Source: Dugong dugon
Lineage: Eukaryota > Chordata > Mammalia > Sirenia > Dugongidae
DNA: 64,000 bases
Reading direction: 5' to 3'
Assembly: GCA_030035585.1 (NCBI GenBank)
Contig: CM057481.1
Location: forward strand, 5,543,128-5,607,127
Position numbers and translations under genes: made by a program. Below the pieces are notes generated by a model. That model saw only the letters and a program-made list of their open reading frames with translations. It had not been told where the DNA came from and ran no database searches. This document shows, one piece after another, positions 1 through 10,060 of the stretch. The stretch's first letter is position 1, and every line of letters starts with the position of its first letter.

Positions 1-299
1 TAACCTAAGATTTTCTCTTTTAGTGGTGTTAATTAAATTCACCGTATTGTGCAACCATCAGCACTATTTTCTCCTTGAAGTGTTCTGAGTGTGTTCTTTG
101 TTTCCTGTTGGGATCTGTTCCATGCCTCTCTCCCAGCTTCTGGTGATTGTTGGCACTCCTTGATGGGTCTTGTCTCCTGGACACATCACCCCAGTCTCTA
201 TTTCCATCGTCACATGGCCTTCTTCTCTGGGTCTGTATGTCCTTGTCTGTCTCTTATAAGGACACTTTCATTGAATTTAGATCCACCTTGATCTATATA

Positions 300-1188
300 A
301 GGAGCCTGGTGGTGCAACAGTTAAGTGCTTGGCTGCTAACCAAAAGGTTGGTGGTTCAAACCTACCAGCCACTCTGGGAAAAAGTCCTGGTGATCTGCTC
401 CCATAAAGATTACAGCCTAGAAAACCCTATGGGGCAGGCCATCTAAGATACAACTATTGGTCTCTACTCATGTGGAGCAAAAGAGAAAGAAGAAGCTAGT
501 CTACAGGACAAATAGTCTACACGAACCATGGCCTCCACTACCCTGAGACCAGAAGAACTAGATGGTGCTTGGCTATCACTACTGACTGTTCTAATCAGGG
601 CCACACACAGATGGACCCTGATATAATGAAAGAAAAATGTGGAACAGAACCTCAGATTCCTAAAAAAAAAACCAAAAAAACAAACAAACCAAAGAAACAA
701 CCCAGACCTACTGGACTGGTTGAGACTGGAGGACTCCTCGAGACTACTGCCTTGAGTTACTCTTCAAACCTTGAACCCAAACTAACCATTGAGGTCACCT
801 TGTAGCTAAATAACAAATTGGCTCAAAAAATAATGGATGTCACCGGTCTAAGTACTGTGCTCCTTTAAAAAATCACCTGTTTAACACTAAACAGTCAACA
901 ATTACTTTGAAACAAAGATGAGAACGTAAGGGGACAGGAAAACTAGATTAATGGAAATAATGAGAAATGTTCATGCATTGTGAAGACTGTAACCAATGTC
1001 ACTGAACATCTTGTGTATAAACTGTTGAATGGGAATCTAACCTGCTGTGTAAAGCTTCACTGAAAACATAATAAAGTATTATTTAAACAAACAGACAAAC
1101 ATAAAACCCTATGGAGCAGTTGTACTTTGTCACATGGGGTCACTAGGAGTCCAAATCGACTCGACAGCACCTAACAACATCAACAACT
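300..1188 (+). mobile_element. AfroSINE, split by an L1 3' end
   Basis: The tRNA-like head starts at 300 (GGAGCCTGGTGGTGCAACAG) and the body runs to 437. It resumes at 1103 and ends in TCGACTCGACAGCACCTAAC with a CAA-rich tail. The break is flanked by the 17-bp duplication AAAACCCTATGG(G/A)GCAG (421-437 and 1103-1119), so the interruption is a retrotransposition event, not an assembly artefact. Confidence 0.9.
438..1102 (+). mobile_element. Afrotherian L1 3' end, 5'-truncated
   Basis: A 665-bp insert with an AATAAAG polyadenylation signal near 1070 and an A-rich tail (1078-1102), bounded by the 17-bp target duplication. It contains a second A-rich run at 661-680. The last ~120 bp (ACCAATGTCACTGAACATC, then GTAAAGCTTCACTGAAAAC) resemble the reverse complement of the element at 57305-58040, so I assign both to the same lineage-specific L1 3' UTR group. 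No coding frame is preserved. Confidence 0.65.
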
Positions 1189-1288
1189 AATCCGTATGAT
1201 CTAATCTCCATCTTTACCTTAACTACATCTGCAATGGCCCTATTTCCAAATAAGGTCACATTCTGAGGTTCCAGGAGGACATAGATTT

Positions 1289-1331
1289 TGAGTTGGAATC
1301 GACTCAATGGCAGCGGGTTTGGTTTTTGGTT
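1289..1331 (+). mobile_element. AfroSINE 3' tail fragment
   Basis: AGTTGGAATCGACTCAATGG followed by GTTTGGTTTTTGG is the last 43 bp of the SINE, inserted within the MLT1-like LTR. The head and body are missing. Confidence 0.8.
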
Positions 1332-1394
1332 ATTCAACCCACTACAAATCTTTTCATCCCATTATCACATTCTTAAATTCTGACCCTTCCTACA

Positions 1395-1545
1395 ACAACC
1401 CCCTGATGGTAATCTTTCTGACTGCAGCTTTCTCTTGCCCCCAGTCCACCCTTCACTTACTTTTCTGGACTTTCTAAAATGCAAACCTGGTCAGTTCCTT
1501 GCTCCCCTGTTTTAACTCTTTCAGGCCCGTCCCTCCCCAGAGCCA
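1395..1545 (+). mobile_element. L2 LINE fragment
   Basis: Matches the remembered L2 3' coding/UTR pattern (CTGCAGC, TTGCCCCCAGTCCACCCTTC, TTTCTAAAATGCAAACCTGG). Highly diverged. Confidence 0.45.
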
Positions 1546-1727
1546 GAGGAATGATCTTTAAGCTACGAATGGGCACTCTAAGCTCTCCGTGACCGGCTGG
1601 AGCTTACGCAAGCACTTGCCTACCCAGCATCCATTCTCCCCTTCTTTCTATGAACAGAACCCCGATGGTGTGATGACAGCAGTGGGCCCAGCCAAAACTC
1701 TATTTACCAGCCTCTCCAACAGTTGTA

Positions 1728-1938
1728 AGGAGTCCTGGTGGTACAATGGCTAAGCAATTGGCTGCTAACGGAAAGGTCAGTGGTTCGAATCTACCAGCAG
1801 TTCCATGGGAGAAAAGACCTAGTGGTCTGTTCTGGTAAGTTTACAGCCTAGAAAACCATTTGGGAGCACTTCTCCTCTGTCCTATAGGCTTGCTATGAGT
1901 CTGAATCTACTTGATGGCACACACACAAAAACACAGCA
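1728..1938 (+). mobile_element. AfroSINE, full length
   Basis: Head AGGAGTCCTGGTGGTACAATGG, B-box-like GTGGTTCGAATC, the longer internal body (GACCTAGTGGTCTGTTC) and tail ending TTGATGGCACACACACAAAA. Diverged from consensus. Confidence 0.9.
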
Positions 1939-1944
1939 GTTGTT

Positions 1945-2340
1945 GCTGTTGTTGAGGACACATGGCATAGTCCTGACCAATAAGATACGTGTAGCACAAT
2001 GGGACATCTATGAAAAGTGGGCAGATTTAGCTGGAATGTAACTTTTCCCTCTGCCTTCCTTTATTTCCTGCCTGGTATGTGGATGAGATGGTGAAGGTGG
2101 GGCAGCCATCCTGCGAGCACGAGGGTCAGTACGCACTGAGGGTGACTCAGCAGAAAGACAGGAGGACCCCCGAGTACCTCACGGCATCACGGTGGCTCTG
2201 AACCAGCCCTGAACTGCCTGCTTGGGAGTGCTTAGATTCGAAAAATGAAAACCTTTATTTGTTTAAGGCAGTCTTTTTGAGGGCCTGTTACTTACAGTCA
2301 AATACAGTTCCTTACTGATATTCCTCCCTACTTGATGTAG
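1945..2340 (+). mobile_element. Old LTR-like repeat, unnamed
   Basis: Pattern 'ccaataagata...gcagccatcctgcgagca...tttgtttaaggcagt...gttacttacagtcaaa' resembles a widespread ERVL-type LTR. Related pieces occur at 3610-4250 and 53060-53515. Family name not certain. Confidence 0.45.
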
Positions 2341-2376
2341 CTGAACATCATCCCCTACCCTTCCTAAATTCTAACC

Positions 2377-2663
2377 GGCAACCAGTTGCCATCAAGTTGA
2401 TTCCAACTCATGGAGACCCACGTGTGTTAGTTAGGGTAGAACTAACTAACTCCATAGGGTTCTCGTTTTTTTTTTTTTTTATTATTATTATAAATATATA
2501 TAACACAACATTTACCAATTCAACATTTTTCAGGTGTCCAAAGGGATTTCAAGGGCTGATTTTGGGGGAGTAGATTGTCAGGCCTTTTTTTTTGAGGCAC
2601 CTTTGGGAGGACTCAAACCTCCAGTCTTTCGGTTAGCAGCTGAGTGTGTTACCATTTGCACTG
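2377..2663 (-). mobile_element. AfroSINE, antisense, interrupted
   Basis: The antisense SINE starts with CCAGTTGCCATCAAGTTGAT, breaks at 2464 and resumes at 2537 through GGTTAGCAGCTGAGTGTG. Similar 14-bp blocks flank the insert: TCCATAGGGTTCTC (2451-2464) and TCCAAAGGGATTTC (2537-2550). Confidence 0.8.
2465..2536 (-). mobile_element. Short LINE 3' end inside SINE
   Basis: A T-run, then AT-rich sequence and ACACAACATTTACCAATTCA. It matches the antisense LINE 3' ends at 14649-14890 and 39520-39661. Confidence 0.6.
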
Positions 2664-2739
2664 TAAATGCTGGCCATCCTGAATTGCTTCCTGTACCCTA
2701 AAACCACTGTATTCTGTTTTTCACCTCCTGTCCTTTATA

Positions 2740-3045
2740 CACGATGCCCTCTCAACTCTGGAATGCCACTCCTTCTCTCCTGGGCCTAGCTAATTTCTAG
2801 GTATCTTTCACTCCAGCGCCACCTTCTTCTGGAAGTTTCCCTAGCCCTGGCAGCCTAAGCTTGGTATTTTCATCCCTCTGTACGCATTTCCAACCTAGTT
2901 GTTTATTGTACTGCATTGTAATGTCTGTTTACTTGTCTGTTTCTCCCCCAAGTCCCTGAGGAAAGGCACCAGGTCTTTTCTTTTTATGCTCAGTGCCTTG
3001 CACAATGTTGGGCACACAGTAGATATTAAATTAATGCGTGAATGG
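2740..3045 (+). mobile_element. L2 LINE 3' end
   Basis: L2 3' end hallmarks in order: TTCTGGAAGTTTCCCTAGCC, TTGTCTGTTTCTCCCCCAAG, AGGAAAGGCACCAGGTC and CAGTAGATATTAAATTAATG. Confidence 0.7.
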
Positions 3046-3609
3046 AGGTTGGAAAGATCATGTGCCAAACACAATGCCAAGCACGTAGGAGGTACTGAAG
3101 AAATCCTGTTGATTTAGATGTGCATGGCCACATTCCATCCTAAGTTATGCATGTGGTTATGAAAACCATGTGTAATAAAAGCTTGACACAATACAGCAAA
3201 GCGGATCAGTCATCCACTATTCAACAACGTTTATCGATGGCTATTATACACTCTTTGAGGGACGGGCCCTTATTCACATTTGCGTTCTTAGCACAGTGGC
3301 TGGTATTTGGAAAGTACATGATAATATATTTTTTTTTCTCTATTACATTGGAGAAATGTAGAAATCAATGCTGTGGGTTTTCAGAGGAGGAAAAGGATTG
3401 AGAAAAGAATCAGAGAGGAGGTGGCATTGGACGTGGGTGAGTACAGATGTTGGGAACTGCCACTCCAGCAGCAGCTCCAGCATAGGCAAAGGTACAAATA
3501 TGGGAAGGCATAAAGAGCAGTGTCTAGTCCTGTCTGATGGAATTTAAGGAGGAAGAGAAAGCTGAAAATGTGAGGTGAATCAGATGGTAGAGATGTTGGA
3601 ATGACAAAC
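3046..3609. other. No gene; weak L2 traces
   Basis: Diverged L2 3'-end-like text at 3245-3320 (+) and L2-like antisense text at 3385-3560. Nothing coding. Confidence 0.35.
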
Positions 3610-4250
3610 CTTCTGGTTGTGTATCAGTCTTGTTACCTGTGGCAGAGATTACCAGTTGTCTCCCCAGTATCTGGTCTCCCTTTCCTTTTTGTCACAGAAC
3701 TGTGATTTTTAGCTGGATACATCTCCCAGCCTCCTTTGCAGCTAAGGGTGCTCATGTGACTAAGCTCTGGCCAGTGAGATATAAACAGAAGAGTCGTGTG
3801 GGACTCCAGGAAGTCTATGTGAACGGATAGTTGTGCTCTTCTTTGCCCTTTCCTCTATCCTCCTACTGGAACCTTTTCCTACTGGGAAAAACCAAATTGT
3901 TGCCGTTGAATTGATTCCATCTCATAGTAACCCGATAGGACAGAATAGAACTGCTCCATAGGGTTTCCAAGGAGTGGCTCGTGGATTCAAACTGCCAACC
4001 TTTTGGTTAGCAGCGTACTATACCGTAGCTCTTAACCACTGCACCACCAGCACTCCTTCCTACTGGAAGCAGAGATCGAATAGCCATGTTGAACTGGGAT
4101 GTCCTTGAGGATGGAGCTGCCAGACCAGTAAGCAGATGTCTACTTCCTACAGGAGAATTCTCCTCCTTGAGAGAAGTAAGTCCTTGTAACTTGAGGATTT
4201 CCTGGTTTATGTAGCTGAACCTAAACGTGATATATCACTCATCTTCAGGG
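3610..4250 (+). mobile_element. Old LTR-like repeat split by a SINE
   Basis: Same general family as 1945-2340 and 53060-53515 (CCTCCTTTGCAGCTAAGGGT, GTGACTAAGCTCTGGCCAGT). The SINE at 3886-4056 interrupts it with a 10-bp duplication. Confidence 0.45.
3886..4056 (-). mobile_element. AfroSINE, antisense, with TSD
   Basis: Short-body SINE from GTTGCCGTTGAATTGATTCC to GCACCACCAGCACTCC. Perfect 10-bp TSD TTCCTACTGG at 3876-3885 and 4057-4066. Confidence 0.93.
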
Positions 4251-4614
4251 TCAGTAGGACCGTTGGGAAATCAAGACGAATTTTCCATAGGGCTAATTGT
4301 TACTCCTGGATAGTCTCCCCATGCTTGCTTTCCCTTTTTAAAGCCACAACTACACATTCAAGGTCTTGAGACTCGTCTCTTCCTAGCGCGGGCTGTGGAG
4401 TGAGACCAAGTGTTCCCATCCCTGCCACTCCTTTGGTGCCCCTGAAAGTAAGCACCTAGTCCTTTTCTGTTCTAAGGATGCTTACAGCTAAGCAATATGG
4501 GAAAATCAGTCCAAGAGTAGCAAACAGGGCAGCTGCAGGTATCCTTATACCGTCTTCATCACCGCAGTTCCTCATCTATGTTCTTTGATTCATCTTCCTG
4601 GAAGTTATAGAGGA

Positions 4615-5425
4615 ATGTGCTGGTTATTTATTGCTGCAAAACACATTTCTCCAAAAGCCAGTAACTTAAAACAACGAACATTTATTATCTCATAATTTCC
4701 ATGGGTCAGGAATTCAGAAGTGGCTTACCTAGGTCCTTCTTGCTCCGGGTCTCTCACGAGGCCCAATCAAGCTGTCAGCTGGGCTCCAGTCATTTCAAAG
4801 CTGTTACGGGGGCTGGAGAATCCATTTCCAAGCTCACTTGTGTGGCTGTTGACAGACCTCTGAAGATCAGCTTCTACGTTCACTTGTGTGATTGCTGGCA
4901 GGCCTCAGTGCTTCACCACATGGGCCTGAGTGTCCTCATGCCATGAAGGCTGGTGATACAAGACAGAGAGGAGAGGGGAGGGGAAGGGAAGGGAAGGAAA
5001 AGGGAGGGGAGGTGGAGGAGGAGGGCAGGAGAAGAGAAGAAACAGGAGGGGTGTAGAGGAGGAGAGGAGAGGGGAGGGGAGAGGGGAGGGGAGGAGAAGA
5101 GAACAGACAGGAGGAGGGGGAAAGGAGGGGAGGGGTGGGAAGAGGAGGGGAGGGGAGAGGTGGGGAGGTAAGAGGAGGAGAAAAGAGGAGAGGGGAGGGA
5201 AAGGAAGGGGAGGGGAGGGGAAGAGAGCAGAGGAGAGAACAAGAATCTCAGCCAAAAGCCACAGTCTTTTTATAACCTAACATTATCCTATCACTTCCGC
5301 CAGATTCCAGTTGTTAGAAGGGAATCCGTAAGTCTGGCCCACACTCAGGGGGAGGGGATTACACAGGGCATGAACCCCAGAAGGCTGGAACCATTGGTGG
5401 GCATCTTAGAGGTTGCCTACCACAA
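4615..5425 (-). mobile_element. MLT1-like LTR, antisense, with expanded polypurine tract
   Basis: GGTTATTTATTGCTGCAAAA and AGTAACTTAAAACAACGAAC mark the antisense 3' end of a MaLR LTR. The match resumes after the purine tract with CATTATCCTATCACTTCCGC and TGGCCCACACTCAGGGGGAG. The tract lies inside the LTR at a normally short A/G-rich spot. Confidence 0.65.
4963..5238. repeat. (GGGGA)n-like homopurine tract
   Basis: About 275 bp almost without a pyrimidine on the + strand, made of GAGG, GGGGA and GAAGG units with interruptions. The long Pro/Ser/Leu-rich and Arg/Gly/Glu-rich open frames here are composition artefacts. Confidence 0.95.
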
Positions 5426-5534
5426 GAGAATTCACCTATCTTCTTGCTCCACTCTTTAATTCCTGAAGGCAAGATCTCTTCAAATACTCTCATCTCCTTA
5501 GAAAATTTTCTTTCTGATTGGTGGACCCAATGGC

Positions 5535-5640
5535 ATATTAATTCATTGAACAAATATTCATGGAGCACCTACTGGGTGCCAAGCATGTACTAGGAACTGG
5601 GATAGAATGGTCAGTAAAACAGAGCTGGTTGCAGCCCTGA
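5535..5640 (-). mobile_element. L2 LINE 3' end, antisense
   Basis: ATTCATTGAACAAATATTCA then GAGCACCTACTGGGTGCCAA is the reverse complement of the L2 3' terminus. Confidence 0.7.
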
Positions 5641-5793
5641 AGTCCAGGGGAAGCCAGGGGCAGAATAATGTGTGGGAACTCATTATGTTCTGTTTCTCCC
5701 ATGGGACATGAGCAACTTAAAATACACATTCTAATGCCACCAGTCTCAGTCTCTGTCTCCTCCAACTTGCCATTAGGGGTCCCCTGTAGTCAG

Positions 5794-5960
5794 GTGGAAC
5801 CCTGGTGGCCCAGTGGTTAAGAGCTTGGCTGATAACCAAAAGGTCGGCAGTTCAAATCCACCAGCCGCTCCTTGGAAACCCTATAGGGCGGTTCTACTCT
5901 GTTCTATAGGGTTGCTATGAGTTGGAATTGACTTGATGGCAACAGGTTTGGTTTTTGATT
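5794..5960 (+). mobile_element. AfroSINE, short-body type
   Basis: Head GGAACCCTGGTGGCCCAGTGG, B-box-like GCAGTTCAAATCC, tail GGCAACAGGTTTGGTTTTTG. Possible 8-bp imperfect TSD (GTAGTCAG before, GTACTCAA after). Confidence 0.93.
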
Positions 5961-6044
5961 TTGTACTCAAATGATGGACTCAGAACTTTTCCTCCAGCCA
6001 GGATGCCTCCCATCAGAAAATGAGTGGATAAAGGTTGGTAGGGA

Positions 6045-6275
6045 GAAGACTTTCTGGAATCAGCTCAGATTCCAATCCTAGCTTCACTCTTTATTAGAAA
6101 TGTGCCATTGTACACCCTACTTCTCTAAACCTCATTTTTCTTATCTGTGAAATGGGGACAAAAAATAGTGCCTACTCACAGGGTTGTTGAGAGGATTAAC
6201 TGAGAAAATGTATGCCAAGTACTTGGCACAGATTCTGACACATAGTAGCCACTCCAAGTATCTTAGTGACTCTGA
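6045..6275 (+). mobile_element. MIR SINE
   Basis: MIR core visible: CTTATCTGTGAAATGGGGAC, AGGGTTGTTGAGAGGATTAA, CACATAGTAGCCACTCC. Confidence 0.85.
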
Positions 6276-7140
6276 GTCCTTGTTTTGTTGTTTTTACTTC
6301 TCTTATCCATTTGAAAGCAGGAACCAGCACGGGAAGGGAATACTTACTGGGATAATTCAGTCCCTCGAATGGTGTCTGAACTCCCTCAAATCCTTTTTGC
6401 AACAAGCAGGGCTGGGTATAAGTAAATTAACTAATGAAGAAAAGAGGTATGTATTTTGATTTTTGTATGACTGTAATCCTTTTTGCAATTGGGAAATAAT
6501 CTTTTGGTAAATAGAGAAGAAGGAACATGTTCAGGCTAATAGCATCTAGTTAAAATGGTCAAATATTTAGCACGCCTGAGACAAATGGCAGTCAACCCTC
6601 GGTGCTCTCAGTAATCCTTTCTGTAAGAGCATGCCCTTCCCTGGGGGCAGTCATTCTGGCTTCTAAACGTGCACCCAGCCTTGCCAGTGCTTCCTGCTTA
6701 ATGCATTCTGAGTTTTCAACACACCCACACACGCTGGGCATGGTGAACAGCAGCTTTAAGAACACATCATAGAAATGCCAATTTCCAGATGGATTTGTTT
6801 TGCTATAATGCTAGCTAACACTTGATTCATGGACTAGGGGGCGGGAGAAGATGTTGAGTGGGTACGTACATCCAAATAGGGCAAAACCCGCCAAGGAATG
6901 AAAGGCCAAAGAGAGGGGAGAAAACTGAACCAAGTGTTCAAATTATCTTCTGAAGACCACTCATCAAAGCTACGAAGAGAAAGGGAAAGGCAAAGGAGCA
7001 ATAAGTATAGAGCTGGTGGGGACATGTTGACCTTTATTAGCTGCAAAAGAAAGCTGTGGCTCATTCTCCCTGGGATTGCCTGTTTTGGTACCCAATGGCT
7101 AAATGCGTGAAGTAAAGCAACTCTTAACTAGTAGTTACTG
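6276..7140. other. No gene seen
   Basis: Single-copy-looking sequence. Short open frames on both strands show no recognisable domain. Confidence 0.5.
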
Positions 7141-7233
7141 TTTCTTTTCTCTCCCTTCCCTTCCCTTCGTATTCGGGCCTTTCCTTTTCTCTCTCTTTCT
7201 TCCTTTCTTCTTCTCTCTCTTCTTTTTTTTTTT
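7141..7233. repeat. Pyrimidine-rich low-complexity tract
   Basis: CT/CTTT-rich run ending in a T-tract. Confidence 0.8.
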
Positions 7234-7274
7234 TACATGCCTTCTCTCAGAAAACGCATGATTCAAAAACACAT

Positions 7275-7410
7275 GAAAAAATTTGGCAACAGATATTGGT
7301 GATGGTTGCACAACACAATGGATGTAATAATTGTCGCTGAATTGTACATGTGAACAATGTCAAATTAGCAGATGTTGTGTTACATATTTATTTACAACAA
7401 TTGAAAGAAA
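7275..7410 (+). mobile_element. L1 3' end
   Basis: TTGGTGATGGTTGCACAACA, then TCGCTGAATTGTACATGTGA and a TTTACAACAATTGAAAG end recall the sense 3' terminus of old L1 elements. Confidence 0.55.
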
Positions 7411-7589
7411 GAACGCATGAAGGAGGTTAGAGTTTGGAAACCTTATCCAGCCAAGCCCTTTCTATATGCAGACATGCCCGAATCTAAACCCTGAAAATGT
7501 GGTTATGTAGTTTGCTTCTTTCCAGTTATTTACATGCTGACTTTCCCTCTGAGATCCTCAATAAGTAATGTTGAAATAATGAATGGATG

Positions 7590-7745
7590 CTGCCTGGGGG
7601 TCAGTCCAGGCCATCGGACTTGGTGCTAGTGCCAGCTCTGCCTGGGCTTGGGCATCATGTGTCCTTGGAGAGATGGTCGTTCTGAGTTTCATTTTCCTCA
7701 CCATAAAACACATGCCTCAGTGGGTTTCTGTAATGACTGTGACAT
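7590..7745 (+). mobile_element. MIR SINE, diverged
   Basis: GAGTTTCATTTTCCTCACCA and GGTTTCTGTAATGACTGTGA match a diverged MIR core. Confidence 0.55.
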
Positions 7746-7749
7746 AATG

Positions 7750-7945
7750 GATTCATTCTACAGATATTTATTAAGCACCTCCTGTGTGCCAGCCCGGATC
7801 TCAACATTGGATATATAGGGATGAACACAACAAAATCTCTGCTCAAGTGGAGCTTGTAGTCCAGTGGGGAAGACAGACAACAAACCCAACAATAAATGTC
7901 TAAACTGTGTAAGAATTTGCTTAGGACAAATATCTTGGAGCAGAA
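7750..7945 (-). mobile_element. L2 LINE 3' end, antisense
   Basis: ACAGATATTTATTAAGCACC, GTGTGCCAGCCC, GGAAGACAGACAACAAACCC: reverse complement of the L2 3' end. Confidence 0.75.
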
Positions 7946-8270
7946 TTAATTGCAACATCATAGGCTATACATCAATTTAATTTCGCTAAATCACTCTTCA
8001 CGATGTCTGCCCCTGTCTACACTCCCACTGGCAAATGAGCATTCCTTACACAAATATCCCATCAACTTTTATCATTATCCAGCTTTGCGATTTTTCTGGC
8101 TTTAGAGATTTAATTTTTTCCCTAACTACTAAGAATTTTAAGGATCTCTTCATATCTTAGTCGTGTTTCCTCTACTGAAAAGTGCCTGTTCATATCTTTT
8201 GCCCATTTTCCTATGGGACTTGACATTTTAAAATTATTATTGATTTGAAGGAATTTGTTGTATATGCTAT

Positions 8271-8590
8271 ACCTGCGCTGTCCAATATGGTAGCCACTTT
8301 CCACACGTGGCTTTTGAGCGCTTGAAATGTGGCTAGTCTGAATTCAAATATGTTATAAGTGTAAAATACGCATTGGATTTTGTAGATTTAGTACAAAAAA
8401 TACCATAGACTATGTCAGTAATAACTTTTACAGGAATTAGATGTTGAAATGTTAATATTTTGGCTATGTTGGGATAAATAAAATATGTGATTAAAATTAA
8501 GTTTATCTGTTTCTGTTTAATTTTTAAATGTGCCTACAAGAACATTTAAAATTATTTATGTGTCTTACATTATATTTCTATTGGACAGTG
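8271..8590 (+). mobile_element. hAT (Charlie-group) non-autonomous DNA transposon
   Basis: The termini are inverted: CGCTGTCCAATA (8276-8287) and TATTGGACAGTG (8579-8590). The interior (GTAGCCACTTTCCACACGTG, ACTTGAAATGTGGCTAG-like) matches a common mammalian MER1/Charlie-group MITE whose exact name I cannot fix. No clear 8-bp TSD remains. Confidence 0.75.
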
Positions 8591-8747
8591 GTGGTGCAGT
8601 GGTTAAGAGCTCAGGCTGCTAATCAAAATGTCAGCAGTTCGAATCCACCAGTAGCTCGTTGGAAATCCTTTGGGGCCGTTCTACTCTGTCGTATAGGGTC
8701 GCTATGAGTCAGAATTGACTGGATGGCAATGGATTTGGTGTTTTGGT
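8588..8747 (+). mobile_element. AfroSINE, short-body type
   Basis: Lies immediately at the right end of the hAT element. A-box-like TGGTGCAGTGG, B-box-like GCAGTTCGAATCC, tail GGCAATGGATTTGGTGTTTTGG. The first ~7 bp of the usual head are missing. Confidence 0.93.
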
Positions 8748-8883
8748 TCTAAATATGAATCCCTTGTTGGTTTATACATCACATACATCTTCTCTCCGTC
8801 TTTCCTAGGTCTATTACCTTTGTTCTTGGTGATCTTTGTTGCTCTCAATGCACATGTGGTACCAGTTGCAAACCACCAGGGGG

Positions 8884-9053
8884 GCGCTAACTCTGGTGGC
8901 ATGGTGGTTAAGAGCTACCGCTGCTAACCCAAAGGTCGGCAGTTCGAATCCACCGGGCGCTCCTTGGAAACTATATGGGGGCAGTTCTACTCTGTCCTAT
9001 AGGGTCTCTATGAGTCGTAATCACCTGGACACCAATGAGTTTGGTTTTTTTTG
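8884..9053 (+). mobile_element. AfroSINE, short-body type
   Basis: Head CTCTGGTGGCATGGTGG, B-box GCAGTTCGAATCC, tail AATGAGTTTGGTTTTTTTTGG. One of the better-preserved internal promoters here. Confidence 0.93.
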
Positions 9054-9068
9054 GATACAGCATGAATG

Positions 9069-9270
9069 CTGTTGTTATTAGTTGCCGTTGTGCTGAGTTT
9101 GACTCAGTGACCCCATGTGACAGAGTAGAACTGCCCATAGGGTTTTCTTGGCCGTAATCTTTAGGGAAGCAGATCATCAGGTCTTTATCTTGCGGAGCTG
9201 CCAGCTGGGTTCGAAGCCAACCTTTTGGTTAGCAGTAAAGAGCTTAACCGGTTGCACCACCAGGGGTCCT
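9069..9270 (-). mobile_element. AfroSINE, antisense, long-body type
   Basis: Begins GTTGTTATTAGTTGCCGTTG and ends GCACCACCAGGGGTCCT. Includes the GTAATCTTTAGGGAAGCAG block of the long body. Head-to-head neighbour of 8884-9053 with opposite orientation. Confidence 0.93.
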
Positions 9271-9539
9271 TACAAAGTGAATGGTGCCTCTTAAAAGTTG
9301 TACAGCACACAGAGTGGCCCTGTGTACCTACTTTTTTTTATAAGCCACACAGAGGGACTGGTCAGAAATTTGATAAAGGAAACTGATATTGTATATTTTA
9401 GCTTCGATTCTCTTCTTTATCCTTCCCTCTTCTTCCTCCACGGACCAGCTCCAAAGCTACCTCCTCTGAGTCCATGCCCTGATTCCATTTCAACTGAATT
9501 CCTTACTTCTAAATTTCTCTTACACTGTTTTTCTCTCCT

Positions 9540-10060
9540 CTTTTTAAACCTTCATTTAAACATTTTCCTTTTTCTTCTTTTTTACTTACCAAAAACAATC
9601 CATGTTCATCGTGGAAAATATAGATAAGCCAAAAAAAAAAAAAGAATAAAAAGAAAATAAACACTCATAATTACACCACCAGGAGATAGCATTGTTAAAA
9701 TTTTGATAAATATGTATTTTCTCTCCCTTATACAAATGAATATAAAAAATATTTACTCTTTGTTTCTCTTTTCAAAAGTGAAAACACACTGTACTTAATA
9801 TTTGGTCAGCTGCTTTTTTGCTTAATAATATTTCATCAGCATTTTTCCAAGTTCTTAAATATTTTCTCCAACATCCTCTTGAATGGTTGCAAACTGTTTC
9901 ATCATTATTAATAGGTACCATTTTTTTCTTTTAAGTATCGTTCTTCTCCCCTATTTAGGACATTTTTCACTACAATGATGCTTCAGTGAAGTCCCTATTG
10001 GCAACCTTTTCACACATCTGTGATTATTTCCTGAATGTCTCCCTTGTTTAAACTTGTAAA
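9540..10060 (-). mobile_element. Old L1 3' region, antisense
   Basis: GCATTTTTCCAAGTTCTTAA, AATATTTTCTCCAACATCC, GGACATTTTTCACTACAATG follow the antisense L1M 3' pattern, with an A-rich stretch near 9630-9660. Confidence 0.6.

Larger units (their letters stand above)
100..1360 (-). mobile_element. MLT1-like LTR, antisense, interrupted
   Basis: Left part (100-299) and right part (1189-1288 and 1332-1360) together read as an antisense MaLR/MLT1-type LTR. Landmarks are TCTTATAAGGACACTTTCATTG on the left, then CCCTATTTCCAAATAAGGTCA and TATTCAACCCACTAC on the right. A SINE that itself contains an L1 fragment (300-1188) and a 43-bp SINE tail (1289-1331) have landed in it. Bases 1-75 look like an L1 3' end (GTTAATTAAATTCACCGTATTGTGCAACC), less certain. 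Subfamily not resolved. Confidence 0.7.
8020..8885 (-). mobile_element. L1 fragment, antisense, split by hAT + SINE
   Basis: Left part to 8270 (TGTTCATATCTTTTGCCCAT) and right part from 8748 (TAAATATGAATCCCTTGTTG, ACATACATCTTCTCTCC) are successive blocks of an antisense L1. The 477 bp between are younger insertions. Confidence 0.7.

Noticed and set aside
4905..5255. Long Pro/Ser/Leu-rich open frames on the minus strand
   Set aside because: They come entirely from the homopurine tract read on its pyrimidine strand; all frames are open because of composition.
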